A stretch of DNA of 38,581 bases from a virus, in the IMG/VR virus record IMGVR_UViG_3300028571_000052, positions 1 through 38,581 of that record. One strand, 5' to 3'. Under the pieces are notes generated by a model. The model was not told the origin of the DNA, did no database searches, and saw only the letters and a list, made by a program, of their open reading frames with translations. The first letter of the stretch is position 1; every line of letters begins with the position of its first letter. Positions 1 to 7,045 of the stretch are shown one piece after another. Both the position numbers and the translations under genes were made by a program.

Positions 1-215
1 CGGCGGTACTTGCTGCCACCCCGAACCCGGCTGCGCTTAACCTCGCGGCGGCTACCATACCGTTAAGGGCTATCTCTAATTTATTATTCGCTAATCGGTT
101 TACACTTTCCGAAAGGTCGTCTTGTGTTTCTTTTAGCCGTGCCGCCTTTTGTATGCTATCGGTATATACCTTGTTTAGCTTTTGGTATTCAGCAGAACCG
201 GCTTTACCCGCCGCC
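1..215. repeat. Terminal direct repeat, left copy (circular or redundant contig end)
   Basis: Positions 1-215 match 38367-38581 with a single difference (C at 89, T at 38455). The repeat lies inside the tape measure gene, and the reading frame continues correctly across the join. This is the signature of an assembly of a circular or terminally redundant phage genome. The one difference is a third-position change (GCG versus GCA, both Ala), as expected of natural variation in the phage population. Confidence 0.97.
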
Positions 216-580
216 TCCAACTCTCCCATACTAATTGCCGCCTGCCCGGCTGCTTTGCGTAGCTCTAATATTTGGGCTTTTAGGCTTAATGTTTTTTTAT
301 CGGTATCAACAGTTGCCTTACCTAAGTCGGCTAAGTCTTTAGCACCCTGCTTCATTGCCCCACTTGACAAAGTCTTATTTAGGTCGTTAAAGCCTTTAGA
401 TAACTTAACCACTTCCGGGTTGTTAGCGGCTACTGATTTGGATAGTTTTATTACCTTTCCGTCAGCATCAACAATAGTATTCTCAAGGGTATCAAATGAC
501 TTATTAAGGTTATTCACCTCTTTAGTAGCCGGTGTTAACCCGGTTGCATCGGCTGTTATTTCGAGTATTACCTGTGCCAC
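1..580 (-). CDS. Tail tape measure protein, N-terminal part (gene crosses contig ends)
   Basis: This is the 5' part of the gene that continues at 38581-36286. Joined through the terminal repeat, the frame stays open for 2661 nt, giving about 886 residues. I choose a GTG start at 580-578: the in-frame stop TAA at 587-589 lies only two codons upstream, and the protein begins MAQVILEITADATGL, typical of tape measure N-termini. That upstream TAA is also the stop of the frameshifted chaperone product, so the two genes are nearly contiguous and in the same frame. The N-terminal third is Lys/Asp/Leu-rich and helical, as expected for a rod-like protein that sets tail length and is coated by the chaperones during assembly. 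Confidence 0.9.
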   Translation of the reverse strand, partial: MAQVILEITADATGLTPATKEVNNLNKSFDTLENTIVDADGKVIKLSKSVAANNPEVVKLSKGFNDLNKTLSSGAMKQGAKDLADLGKATVDTDKKTLSLKAQILELRKAAGQAAISMGELEAAGKAGSAEYQKLNKVYTDSIQKAARLKETQDDLSESVNRLANNKLEIALNGMVAAARLSAAGFGVAASTA

Positions 581-586
581 TTTATA

Positions 587-1359
587 TTATTCAGTCGTTT
601 GCTTGTTACTTTTCGCGGCCTGTATGGCTTTATCAAGTCGCCCCGAAAACGCTATAATGCCCCATGAATAAGTTTGGGGTAATTTTGTTGCATCGCCTTG
701 ACAAATATAGTGAATTACTAATTGCTCTATATTATCTATTCTACGCCCTGCCCACTCAAATAGGTGTTCAGGTAATTGTTCATTTCGCTCTCCATCCCCT
801 CCACCAACTCCCCATAGTTCCGGATATCGTGCGGCGAGAAGTTTAAAAAGGGTATCAACCTCTGTACGGGTTCCTTCAAAAAAAAAGTATCAAGGCCGTT
901 TTTTTTCCAGCTTTCAATCTTTTTTTTGTTGATACCCTCTTCGTATTTTTCCGGGCTTTCATTCTCGGTCATAAATACTACACTGGCTACCTTATACACA
1001 AGGTCAGGGGTAAATATAAATGCAAGGCGCTCACTAAGCATATTATTTAGCTTAGTAAGGTGTTGCAAGTCGTCAAAATCAAACTTGCGCTTTGGCTTCT
1101 CTTTAGTACCACGTATTGCTAAATCAACAGCTTTAGTATGCCTTTCCAAATAGTCGCGGTCAACTTTCATGCGTAACTCCTCATAGTATTGGTGAAGTGT
1201 CAATGCACGATACCAAGGCAAAATAGTAACACCGCCGCTATCGGGGTCGGGTTCAAAGTAGTCCACCCCATCGCAGGTAAAAGCATACTTCATTGGTAAT
1301 TTAGAGCCTTGAAAGCGTGTAGGCTTGGTAACGTATTTGCGCCAAAGTTTTTTAAGCAT
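587..1359 (-). CDS. Tail assembly chaperone, long -1 frameshift product (gpGT-like)
   Basis: Predicted product of a -1 ribosomal frameshift at the slippery heptamer at 841-847. Ribosomes that slip leave the short frame after residue 173 and read 84 further codons, giving about 257 residues ending at TAA 587-589. The extension begins LLAARYPELWG and reads like genuine protein (balanced composition, aromatic residues, KAIQAAK near the end), although it has no start codon of its own. In lambda-like phages the G and GT products bind the tape measure protein and recruit tail tube subunits; the tape measure gene starts seven bases downstream here, as that model requires. No homology search was run, so the call rests on the slippery site, the extension and the position. 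Confidence 0.8.
736..1359 (-). CDS. Tail assembly chaperone, short product (gpG-like)
   Basis: 207-residue zero-frame product directly upstream of the tape measure gene, where siphoviruses encode their tail chaperone. The N-terminus is basic (MLKKLWRKYVTKPTRFQGSK), followed by an acidic segment around a GVDYFEPDPDSGG motif and a helical C-terminal half. It contains the in-frame slippery sequence at codons 172-173, about 35 codons before its stop. Its start overlaps the end of a 25-codon membrane-peptide frame, suggesting translational coupling. I do not recognise the family by sequence alone; the role comes from position and the frameshift architecture. Confidence 0.8.
   Translation of the reverse strand: MLKKLWRKYVTKPTRFQGSKLPMKYAFTCDGVDYFEPDPDSGGVTILPWYRALTLHQYYEELRMKVDRDYLERHTKAVDLAIRGTKEKPKRKFDFDDLQHLTKLNNMLSERLAFIFTPDLVYKVASVVFMTENESPEKYEEGINKKKIESWKKNGLDTFFLKEPVQRLIPFLNFSPHDIRNYGELVEGMESEMNNYLNTYLSGQGVE
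841..847 (-). promoter_or_regulatory. Programmed -1 frameshift slippery heptamer T_TTA_AAC
   Basis: On the minus strand the heptamer TTTAAAC is read in the zero frame as T TTA AAC (Leu172, Asn173). This is the classical X_XXY_YYZ arrangement and the same heptamer used by coronaviruses. After slipping, the codons TTT AAA keep good pairing. The -1 frame is then open for 84 codons to 587. The GC-rich stretch just downstream on the minus strand could form a stimulatory structure, which I did not fold. Confidence 0.85.
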
Positions 1360-1429
1360 AAATAGATATTGTTAAAATCAGTTTTATTAAAACCAAAGCC
1401 ATTAAGGCACACAGCGCGTAATCAACCAT
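1352..1429 (-). CDS. Putative 25-residue membrane peptide
   Basis: Small frame starting ATG at 1429. The product is almost entirely hydrophobic (MVDYALCALMALVL, then IKLILTISIYA), one potential membrane helix. Its stop overlaps the start region of the tail chaperone gene, a typical phage coupling arrangement. It could equally be a leader frame that only serves translation of the chaperone. Function unknown. Confidence 0.4.
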   Translation of the reverse strand: MVDYALCALMALVLIKLILTISIYA

Positions 1430-1499
1430 CTTAAATAATGTAAATATGCTTAGTTTACGCATAGGTAAAACAGTATTAGTTCAACTTCTTTTTGGTACA

Positions 1500-1694
1500 T
1501 TATATGTAATTTTCAATTTCATTTACCGCACCTGTTGCAACCTCTTTGCCGCTTTCATACTTCATAAATCGCAATTCTTTATTTACGCTGTTAATAGTAA
1601 ATTTAATTTTGCCTTTAGTATATCGGTTGCCTGTACCGTTGCAAGTGCAGCCCCTTTTATACCCGGCGTTTTGTAGCGTTTGTGTGTAGTTCAT
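1500..1694 (-). CDS. Small hypothetical protein
   Basis: 64 residues, lysine-rich with a CTCNGTGNRYTKGK motif near residues 16-29 that resembles half of a zinc-knuckle or glycine-rich turn. Its ATG overlaps the TAA of the upstream gene (TAATG), so the pair is probably co-translated. It lies in the string of small genes between terminase and the tail chaperone. I do not recognise the family. Confidence 0.6.
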   Translation of the reverse strand: MNYTQTLQNAGYKRGCTCNGTGNRYTKGKIKFTINSVNKELRFMKYESGKEVATGAVNEIENYI

Positions 1695-1888
1695 TAATTT
1701 TTTATCCTGTAAAAATTAATATTGTTTGCTGGGACTTTTGTCCAAGGCGAATTTTCGTTTTGAATACAATTTAAATCAAACATTGCCTTAATCACCCTAT
1801 TATTTAATACTGCAGTTCCTATTTTGCCTCTTTCTGTAAAGCAAGGAAACGTCCAAAACTCTTTAGGATAAATTGTCTTATTGCTCAT
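1694..1888 (-). CDS. Small hypothetical protein
   Basis: About 64 residues if it starts at the ATG at 1888 (MSNKTIYPKEFW). An alternative ATG at 1909 would add seven residues and overlap the upstream gene by about 30 nt, so the shorter form is preferred. The sequence is aromatic-rich at its start (FWTFPCF) with no recognisable domain. It overlaps the next gene by one base. Confidence 0.55.
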   Translation of the reverse strand: MSNKTIYPKEFWTFPCFTERGKIGTAVLNNRVIKAMFDLNCIQNENSPWTKVPANNINFYRIKN

Positions 1889-2294
1889 TCCTAAAATATT
1901 GTATAGCACTAAACAACACTACTACTATTCCCATTGTGCAAAGCATTGATGGGAAAATCATTAACGTTAAGGGCTTGCCAGTAGCCCAATAGGCCGCCAA
2001 AGTCCACACGCTACTCATACAGTAGGGGCAAGTAAATAAGGGCTTACAGATGTAGGGAAATGCCTTTGATTGCTTAGTATCTTCACGCTTTCCCATATCG
2101 TGCGCCTTGCTACTTTTAAGTACTTTAATGTAGCCATGTGTATGCAAATTCTTTAGTGTTATCGGTTTTGTAAGTTTGCTTTCAATCCAATCGTAAGCCT
2201 TCCGTATCGGGTAAAGCAACATACCATCCCAGTTAATTACGCAGTAAGCCCCGATAATTATTAAAGCTATTGTAAAGTTGAATAGTGGGTTCAT
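1878..2294 (-). CDS. Integral membrane protein with a CPYC motif
   Basis: 138 residues. Hydrophobic helices near residues 5-22 and in the 94-131 region flank a basic, cytoplasmic-looking segment (about 30-80). A C89-P-Y-C92 motif followed by MSSVW sits just before the C-terminal helices. Phage membrane proteins of the DUF1360 type carry a comparable Cys-Pro-x-Cys-x-S turn before a membrane helix, but this link is from memory. A lysis or membrane-remodelling role is possible and not shown. Confidence 0.6.
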   Translation of the reverse strand: MNPLFNFTIALIIIGAYCVINWDGMLLYPIRKAYDWIESKLTKPITLKNLHTHGYIKVLKSSKAHDMGKREDTKQSKAFPYICKPLFTCPYCMSSVWTLAAYWATGKPLTLMIFPSMLCTMGIVVVLFSAIQYFRNEQ

Positions 2295-2295
2295 A

Positions 2296-2478
2296 CTACT
2301 GTTTTAGTTTTACTGTTATGGGTTCGGTCTTTAGTGGGCAGTTGTCGGGCGGTGTTATTTGGTACGCGGTAAACTGCAATTCGGGTTTTGCGCCGCAAAT
2401 TGGAAAGTATTTAAAACCAGCCCAATCATTAAAGAAGGGACATTTAAAGCAATCGCCTTTTTCTACCTCTATATTCAT
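2296..2478 (-). CDS. Small cysteine-containing protein, possible metal binder
   Basis: 60 residues with cysteines at C10-x-x-C13, C28 and C47 and a CPFF/CPL pattern, which would suit one zinc site. It ends one base before the following membrane protein gene and its start overlaps the stop of the preceding gene. Family not recognised. Confidence 0.55.
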   Translation of the reverse strand: MNIEVEKGDCFKCPFFNDWAGFKYFPICGAKPELQFTAYQITPPDNCPLKTEPITVKLKQ

Positions 2479-2825
2479 TATTCACATGGTATTGTTACAT
2501 TGGTTTCTCCACCAACAGTATTGTTAACAGTCATATCTATACAGGTGTATTCGCCGTAAGCATAAATCAATTCAACGGGGCTGCAATCGGTCCCGGCATA
2601 AAACTGTACTTTAAACGCCCCGCCGTATGGGCTCAATAAATAAGGGGGTAAATCAGTTGCTTGCAGGGTTAAATCCCCATCGGTAGCCGTTGCACTGGTT
2701 ACAAATACGTTAGAGTGCCTATCAGTTACAGTTATGGTATAATCGCCATCGGGAAAATTAAACGCAAAGGCAACGCTTTCTACGCAATTTGGTATTGTTG
2801 CTTCATAACAGGTTGTACACTCCAT
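2478..2825 (-). CDS. Hypothetical beta-rich protein, possible virion component
   Basis: 115 residues dominated by alternating beta-strand patterns (DGDYTITVTDRHSNVF, GAFKVQFYAG), like an Ig-like or tail-tube-like sandwich. Cysteines occur near the start (MECTTC) and end (TIPCE). It is the first gene after terminase and follows a non-coding stretch with a promoter-like sequence, so it may open the tail transcription unit. I cannot assign it to a named family. Confidence 0.6.
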   Translation of the reverse strand: MECTTCYEATIPNCVESVAFAFNFPDGDYTITVTDRHSNVFVTSATATDGDLTLQATDLPPYLLSPYGGAFKVQFYAGTDCSPVELIYAYGEYTCIDMTVNNTVGGETNVTIPCE

Positions 2826-2856
2826 ACATCAAAAGTATAAATAGTTTTTAATTGTG

Positions 2857-2864
2857 CAAAATTA
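2857..2864 (-). promoter_or_regulatory. Candidate promoter -7 box (TAATTTTG)
   Basis: Exact match to the Bacteroidetes TAnnTTTG element, about 32 bases upstream of the ATG at 2825. No good -33 TTTG is visible at the usual spacing, so this is a weak call. It could open transcription of the small-gene and tail block beyond terminase. Confidence 0.35.
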
Positions 2865-2911
2865 TTTATATGTTTGTTCAGGTTTTGACTTATTGTGTTT
2901 TTAAGGTAATC

Positions 2912-2936
2912 AGCCCCGCTTCGTGTGGGGCTTTTT
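2912..2936 (+). terminator. Hairpin plus T-run, plus-strand orientation
   Basis: AGCCCCGC / GTGGGGCT hairpin with a TTCGT loop, followed by TTTTT on the plus strand. It looks like an intrinsic terminator, but for plus-strand transcription, and no plus-strand gene reads into it. On the minus strand the hairpin is preceded by an A-run and lacks a T-tail. It lies in the 196-base non-coding stretch 2826-3021, and may stop antisense transcripts or act as a processing hairpin after terminase. Confidence 0.55.
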
Positions 2937-3021
2937 GTTTAAAATCTTACATCGGTATTCACACTTTGTCTCCAAAATACCCAGTAAAACACCCCGTTTT
3001 AAGCAAAAAAGGGCTAAAATC

Positions 3022-4323
3022 TTACACGCTGCTAATCCCATTCATTGCATTAGCCCCAACAATATTAAACAGATATCTTGCCCCGTCCAAAAAGTCGGCA
3101 TTCCGGGTATCTTTCGTCCTATCCTTTACTAAGTCGCCGGTGTTGTTAGTTTCGCAATAGGTAAGGTCGTAAATCATATTGCTACATTTCGGGTCAATCT
3201 TAATATCCCAGTTTTGAAACATAAAGTTCATTAATAACTGATTACGCTTTATAGGCGGGTTGGCAAGCGGTATGTATAAATCCCTATTGTGCAGCCCTAA
3301 CTTAGCTTTAATAATTGTATAGTGATGTATGCCGTCCGAGGCTATCGCATTATGGTTGGCTCCGCTTGCATCGCCCGTAACCTGCCAAAGTGCATTAGGG
3401 TATTTAACTAAAAGTAAATCACATAGTGCGCCGGTATCGCTATTTGGCAACCTTATATCTTCAATACAATGTGCGTATTGCTGATATTCGTCAGCGTGCC
3501 ATACACTACAGGTCATAGGGTTATAATTGAAGTCAAATGTTACCCAAGTTACTTCCCCCGGCTTATACTCCACCGGCTGTACGTGCTTGTTCTTATCAAA
3601 AGCCCAAACAAATTTATTGGTTTTGTCGTCAATCCCCCATTCGCCTAAAGCATACACACGGTGAAAGTTCTCGCTAACTAAGGCGGTTCGCTCTATGGCC
3701 TGGCGGTCATGGTAAGTTAAAAATGGGTTGTCGTGGTAGGTAAAAACGTACTCTTCTGTATCGTCCGTATATGCGCCCCCGTCATCGCATAGCTGCGTTT
3801 TAATCCAATGGTTCTCACTTACGGGATTTAATATAAGGAATAGCTGACTATCGCCAAAACCCCTCGGTCGAAGGGTAAGCTGGTCAAAGTCGGATTGTTC
3901 AAGTTGATTAGCCTCTTCGCATAGTATATGCCTGATTTTGGTTATTGATTTTATTTTATCGGGGTCGTCTAGGCCTTTAAAAACAAATGCGCACCCGTTG
4001 GGCTTGTAGGTTATGCGCCGGTTGTCAGCTGATTTGTTGAATACAAACCAACCGGCAATACCCCAACTTTCAATAATGCTTTTAAATAGCTTATAGGTAC
4101 TCTCCCTATGGTCGCCCCCAAACTTACGTATAATCAGTATGTCGCCCTTATCGTGCAGCATCAATCTAATTAACAGTAGTTGATGTACCGAATAGCTTTT
4201 AGCTGAACCAGCCCCACCCCTTACTACTATAAACCGCTTTCGGGCTTGCCGTAGTTTAAAGTAAGTGGGCGCAAATAGTTTATCAGCGTAGGTATTAAGG
4301 TCGAGTTTTGGCCCATTAGTCAT
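3022..4323 (-). CDS. terL: Terminase large subunit
   Basis: 433 residues, ATPase and nuclease of the DNA-packaging motor. The N-terminal ATPase has Walker A GGAGSAKS at 36-43 and Walker B HILCEEA at 132-138. The C-terminal RNase H-like nuclease shows D264 in VTFDFNYNP, D318 in TGDASG and D410 or D413 in the NADFLDGARY segment. The layout matches the PBSX-like (Terminase_3) group by memory. Its start overlaps the small subunit by 8 bases. The 3' end carries a 12-bp sequence repeated about 75 bp downstream. Confidence 0.96.
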   Translation of the reverse strand: MTNGPKLDLNTYADKLFAPTYFKLRQARKRFIVVRGGAGSAKSYSVHQLLLIRLMLHDKGDILIIRKFGGDHRESTYKLFKSIIESWGIAGWFVFNKSADNRRITYKPNGCAFVFKGLDDPDKIKSITKIRHILCEEANQLEQSDFDQLTLRPRGFGDSQLFLILNPVSENHWIKTQLCDDGGAYTDDTEEYVFTYHDNPFLTYHDRQAIERTALVSENFHRVYALGEWGIDDKTNKFVWAFDKNKHVQPVEYKPGEVTWVTFDFNYNPMTCSVWHADEYQQYAHCIEDIRLPNSDTGALCDLLLVKYPNALWQVTGDASGANHNAIASDGIHHYTIIKAKLGLHNRDLYIPLANPPIKRNQLLMNFMFQNWDIKIDPKCSNMIYDLTYCETNNTGDLVKDRTKDTRNADFLDGARYLFNIVGANAMNGISSV

Positions 4324-4663
4324 GCTGCAATGCGCCCGGCTGTATTATGTCTAACTCACCAATAGTTTGTAACTCTTGCCTTTCAATGAAGCCGCGTTGC
4401 TTGCCTTTTGTTTTAAGGTAGAATATTATAGCCGATACCTCTCCTTTCTCCATTAGCTTATGTAAAGCATTCTCGGCAAAGTCTAAGGCAACATTATCCA
4501 AATCTTTAACCTCGGCTTTGTATTCTGCATCTTCTTTTAGCCAACGGTAATGTGTATCGCGGTTAATACCAACTGATTTGCAGGCAACAGTTACCACCCC
4601 CAACGCTTTTGTTAGGGCTTGAATCATTAACTTTTTTTTATTGTCGGTTTTGTCGTTTGCCAT
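4316..4663 (-). CDS. terS: Terminase small subunit
   Basis: 115 residues. An N-terminal helix-turn-helix (about residues 19-46, VVTVACKSVGINRDTHYRWLK) resembles those of terminase small subunits and would recognise the packaging site. A helical middle (VALDFAENALHKLMEKGEVSAIIFYLKTKGKQRGF) fits the oligomerisation region. It sits directly before the large subunit with an 8-base overlap, the expected pairing. Confidence 0.88.
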   Translation of the reverse strand: MANDKTDNKKKLMIQALTKALGVVTVACKSVGINRDTHYRWLKEDAEYKAEVKDLDNVALDFAENALHKLMEKGEVSAIIFYLKTKGKQRGFIERQELQTIGELDIIQPGALQHD

Positions 4664-4706
4664 AATTATTTATATTTGCCTTGCGTTGGTAGCTTAAAAT
4701 AAAGCG

Positions 4707-5477
4707 CTAATCTCCCAGATTAGAGACGGGGTCTGTAACCACCTCAACGCTCAAAGCCTTGCGTTCTGCGAGGCTTATTTTTTTACCCTTATACATACCA
4801 GCGTTTAATTCGTCTATTTTGCTAAATGGTAATATTGGGACTGTTATTTTAAAGGTTTTGTCTATTAGGTATATGTAGCGTAGTTGATAGCCAATTAATA
4901 TTTTACCATTAACCTCATTTACATATTTATTAAAATCATATTTACCTTTTGTTAAATCATAATATGACCTACCATTTAATTCATTTCGTTTTAATAGCGG
5001 GTTACTTTCCAAAGTCATTTTATGAATTACATCACCGTTTGGCAATGCGCAGGTATTTGAATTTTTTACAATGCCTGATAAATAAAACCCACTCGCCCTA
5101 TATATTGTACCGTCCCCACACTGTGTGCCATCGCTAAAACTTAAAATCCATTTAATATGCGGGGCGTTTTTTTTAATTAGCTTAATCGCAATAGATATGC
5201 AACGGCTTTCTGAGTACTTTGGTAAATATTCATCAAATGCCATTCTGTTAAGTTCCAACATTTCATTCCATAGGCTTGGTTGAACTAATCCTAAAACCTT
5301 TGATTTATCCAACGGGCTGCCAAAACTCATTACCCCGTGCAACATATTATCCAAAAAGCAGCCAAAATGCAAACGACTATTGTTTACTACCTTGCCGCTG
5401 TAATGATGCCTTTTTACAAACTCATTAGCAATCTTAGCCGGTATAACCTTTACTATTATTTCCTTTGCCCTGCCCAT
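4707..5477 (-). CDS. Mom-like GNAT-fold DNA-modification protein
   Basis: 256 residues resembling the phage Mom family, GNAT-like enzymes that convert adenine in DNA to N6-carbamoylmethyl-adenine and protect from restriction. Visible signatures: HHYSG at 24-28, GVMSFG near 48-53, ELNRMAF near 75-81, SESR at 89-92, and the family hallmark FSDGTQCGDGTIYRASGF at 114-131. The gene overlaps the ParB-like gene by 22 bases and precedes terminase, a common phage neighbourhood for this family. Family identity is remembered, not searched; the exact chemistry in this phage is inferred. Confidence 0.8.
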   Translation of the reverse strand: MGRAKEIIVKVIPAKIANEFVKRHHYSGKVVNNSRLHFGCFLDNMLHGVMSFGSPLDKSKVLGLVQPSLWNEMLELNRMAFDEYLPKYSESRCISIAIKLIKKNAPHIKWILSFSDGTQCGDGTIYRASGFYLSGIVKNSNTCALPNGDVIHKMTLESNPLLKRNELNGRSYYDLTKGKYDFNKYVNEVNGKILIGYQLRYIYLIDKTFKITVPILPFSKIDELNAGMYKGKKISLAERKALSVEVVTDPVSNLGD

Positions 5478-6043
5478 TGCATAATTATTAAGTATAGTGC
5501 ATTGCCATTGCTGTTTTCATTTCCCATTGTTTCAGCATACTTGTACTCGTCCGTTTGCTTAATATCCGATAAAGCGTTTTCTATTTGCACGGCCTGTTCA
5601 TTTGCCAACGTGAACGTCATTTGTTGAAACGGGGCTTTATCTCCATCGGGCAAACTAAAATCAGTTCCAAAAACATCGGCCCACACAGGTAACTCCAATC
5701 CCCATTCTTGCAGCTTTTCACCATCCCATTGATTAGCCAAAATATCCCAATCCCACTCACCAAATCCTACATTATCCTTTACAATAAACTCTTGCTTTTG
5801 GGCTTCTGTTAACTCACTGGCTTGCTTTACCCACTCGCTAGGTAGTTCTTTATAGCCTAAATGTTTAAGAGCGTTAAAACGCATATTACCGCCTAAAATT
5901 ATATTGCCCTCATCAATTATGATAGGTCGCAATACCATCATTTGGGGAAAGTCTTTAATGCTTTTGCATAGCTTCTCAAACTGATTGTCTTTTATTAATC
6001 GCGGGTTTGCCGGGTTTGGCTTTAAGGTATTTATTTTAACCAT
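5456..6043 (-). CDS. ParB/Srx-fold N-terminal domain protein
   Basis: 195 residues. The N-terminal 70 residues have the ParB-like layout: INTLKPNPANPR at 4-15 followed by NIILGGNMRFNALKHLGY at 47-64, in which GGNMR replaces the usual GGHRR-type box. In phages such proteins often sit next to DNA-modifying enzymes and may be nucleases or DNA-binding adaptors; here the partner is the overlapping Mom-like gene. The C-terminal half is Trp- and acid-rich and not recognised. Two promoter-like boxes lie just upstream. Confidence 0.8.
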   Translation of the reverse strand: MVKINTLKPNPANPRLIKDNQFEKLCKSIKDFPQMMVLRPIIIDEGNIILGGNMRFNALKHLGYKELPSEWVKQASELTEAQKQEFIVKDNVGFGEWDWDILANQWDGEKLQEWGLELPVWADVFGTDFSLPDGDKAPFQQMTFTLANEQAVQIENALSDIKQTDEYKYAETMGNENSNGNALYLIIMQWAGQRK

Positions 6044-6047
6044 ACTC

Positions 6048-6063
6048 CAAAGTTACAAAATTA
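6048..6063 (-). promoter_or_regulatory. Two overlapping -7-like boxes upstream of the ParB-like gene
   Basis: The minus strand holds TAATTTTG (6063-6056) directly followed by TAACTTTG (6055-6048), both exact TAnnTTTG matches, ending 5 bases before the ATG at 6043. A TTG lies 17 bases upstream of the second box. They may drive the ParB-Mom-terminase block, although a start at the second box would leave almost no leader. Confidence 0.45.
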
Positions 6064-6084
6064 TATCAATATCAATAAAACTGG

Positions 6085-6333
6085 CTACTCTTCAATAATA
6101 TTTCTACTTAGTTTAGTCATTATTAATGGTTGCCCTGCGGCCTGCTTGTTTACCCTGTTTAGCCATGCCAGATAATCGGGGTGGTCTTGTAAATGCTTTG
6201 TTTTCTTTCCAAAGTGCGAGCGGGGTACTATGTGTTGAATATCAACAGCCGGTTGCCCGCACTCGCACTCTATATAGTCTCCAAAGTCTAATCCAAAATG
6301 GGTGTGGTAAATTACTATGTGAGGTTTTGGCAT
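6085..6333 (-). CDS. HNH endonuclease-like protein
   Basis: About 82 residues from the ATG at 6333 (MPKPHIVIYHTHFG); an earlier ATG at 6372 is less likely because the added residues are unlike the family. It contains CECGQPAVDIQHIVPRSHFG, the cysteine knuckle and DIxHIxPRS signature of HNH nucleases. The second Cys pair usual in phage members is missing, and the C-terminus (WLNRVNKQAAGQPLIM) diverges. HNH proteins near terminase often assist DNA packaging; whether this one is active is uncertain. Confidence 0.65.
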   Translation of the reverse strand: MPKPHIVIYHTHFGLDFGDYIECECGQPAVDIQHIVPRSHFGKKTKHLQDHPDYLAWLNRVNKQAAGQPLIMTKLSRNIIEE

Positions 6334-6364
6334 TTGTCTACTATAATATCGGATAATAATGCAC

Positions 6365-6424
6365 CTACGCAATAATGTTACCTATTCTTAAATCTTTTGC
6401 TTCAATTTTTTCTGTAAGTTCCAT
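6365..6424 (-). pseudogene. Short remnant of an LRIGN-type phage gene
   Basis: 19-codon frame starting two bases after the stop of the upstream gene and ending at TAG. Its C-terminal EAKDLRIGNIIA resembles the beginning of a small protein family seen in Bacteroidetes phages (remembered pattern KANELRIGN). The stop at 6365-6367 cuts it short, suggesting a decayed gene whose start site survives. Confidence 0.35.
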
Positions 6425-6426
6425 AG

Positions 6427-6906
6427 CTATTGGTTTAAAAGGTGTAGTTCTTTTTTAACATCATTCCAGTAGTCTTTTCCCGCCTGTGTAGTTGTCGGCT
6501 CGTATTCGTAAACATTAAGTATGCCCTTAATCTTCCACTCGCAAGCCAAAATAGCCATTCTTTTATTTGCGGTTAAGCCCATGGCCTCCACAAGCATACT
6601 TTTTGCCATTTGGGTTGGTGAGTATTCGTGATGGTCGTTGTAATCATTGTTTACCTGTACTGATAAATCGGGTTCAAAAAAATCGCTCAATGGTGTTGGT
6701 ATCATTCCTTCGGGTAGCGTGTCGGCGCAATAAACAGAGCTTCTTAACACAAACCAATACCTTAAATTGCCTTGTATAGCCGTCGAGCCAAATGATTTTA
6801 TTTCTTCAAATATGGCTTTCAATTGCGCTAATTCGCCTTTTTTCGTGTGTTCTACCGCCCTTCTTCCCTCCTTTAGGTCAGTAAGGTATTGTTGGTTTAT
6901 TTTCAT
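6427..6906 (-). CDS. Hypothetical protein
   Basis: 159 residues, mixed alpha/beta. A lysine-rich helical start (EGRRAVEHTKKGELAQLKAIFEEIKSFG) is followed by YWFVLRSSVYCADTLPEG and an aspartate-rich middle (DLSVQVNNDYNDHHEY). It has no recognised motif. The start overlaps the stop of the upstream 43-residue membrane protein (ATGA), so the two are probably co-translated. Confidence 0.7.
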   Translation of the reverse strand: MKINQQYLTDLKEGRRAVEHTKKGELAQLKAIFEEIKSFGSTAIQGNLRYWFVLRSSVYCADTLPEGMIPTPLSDFFEPDLSVQVNNDYNDHHEYSPTQMAKSMLVEAMGLTANKRMAILACEWKIKGILNVYEYEPTTTQAGKDYWNDVKKELHLLNQ

Positions 6907-7034
6907 AACAGTTCTCCGTCTTTGTATAGTTTATAAATTCCATAGGCGACAATAAGCCAACCTGATAGTTCTACTTTATTGGTAAAGTAAAGTTCGGCTA
7001 TGCCTAATATTATTAATTTTGTTAGAGTACTCAT
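6903..7034 (-). CDS. Small membrane protein, 43 residues
   Basis: ATG at 7034, stop TGA overlapping the next ATG by 4 bases (ATGA). The product has two hydrophobic stretches (LTKLIILGIAELYF and SGWLIVAYGIYKLY) separated by TNKVEL, a compact hairpin-like membrane protein. Tight coupling to its neighbour supports a real gene. Function unknown. Confidence 0.6.
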   Translation of the reverse strand: MSTLTKLIILGIAELYFTNKVELSGWLIVAYGIYKLYKDGELL

Positions 7035-7045
7035 CTTTTAGTTAT

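Noticed and set aside
153-671. 172-codon plus-strand frame
   Set aside because: Antisense to the tape measure N-terminus and the chaperone extension; no promoter, and the minus-strand reading is clearly protein.
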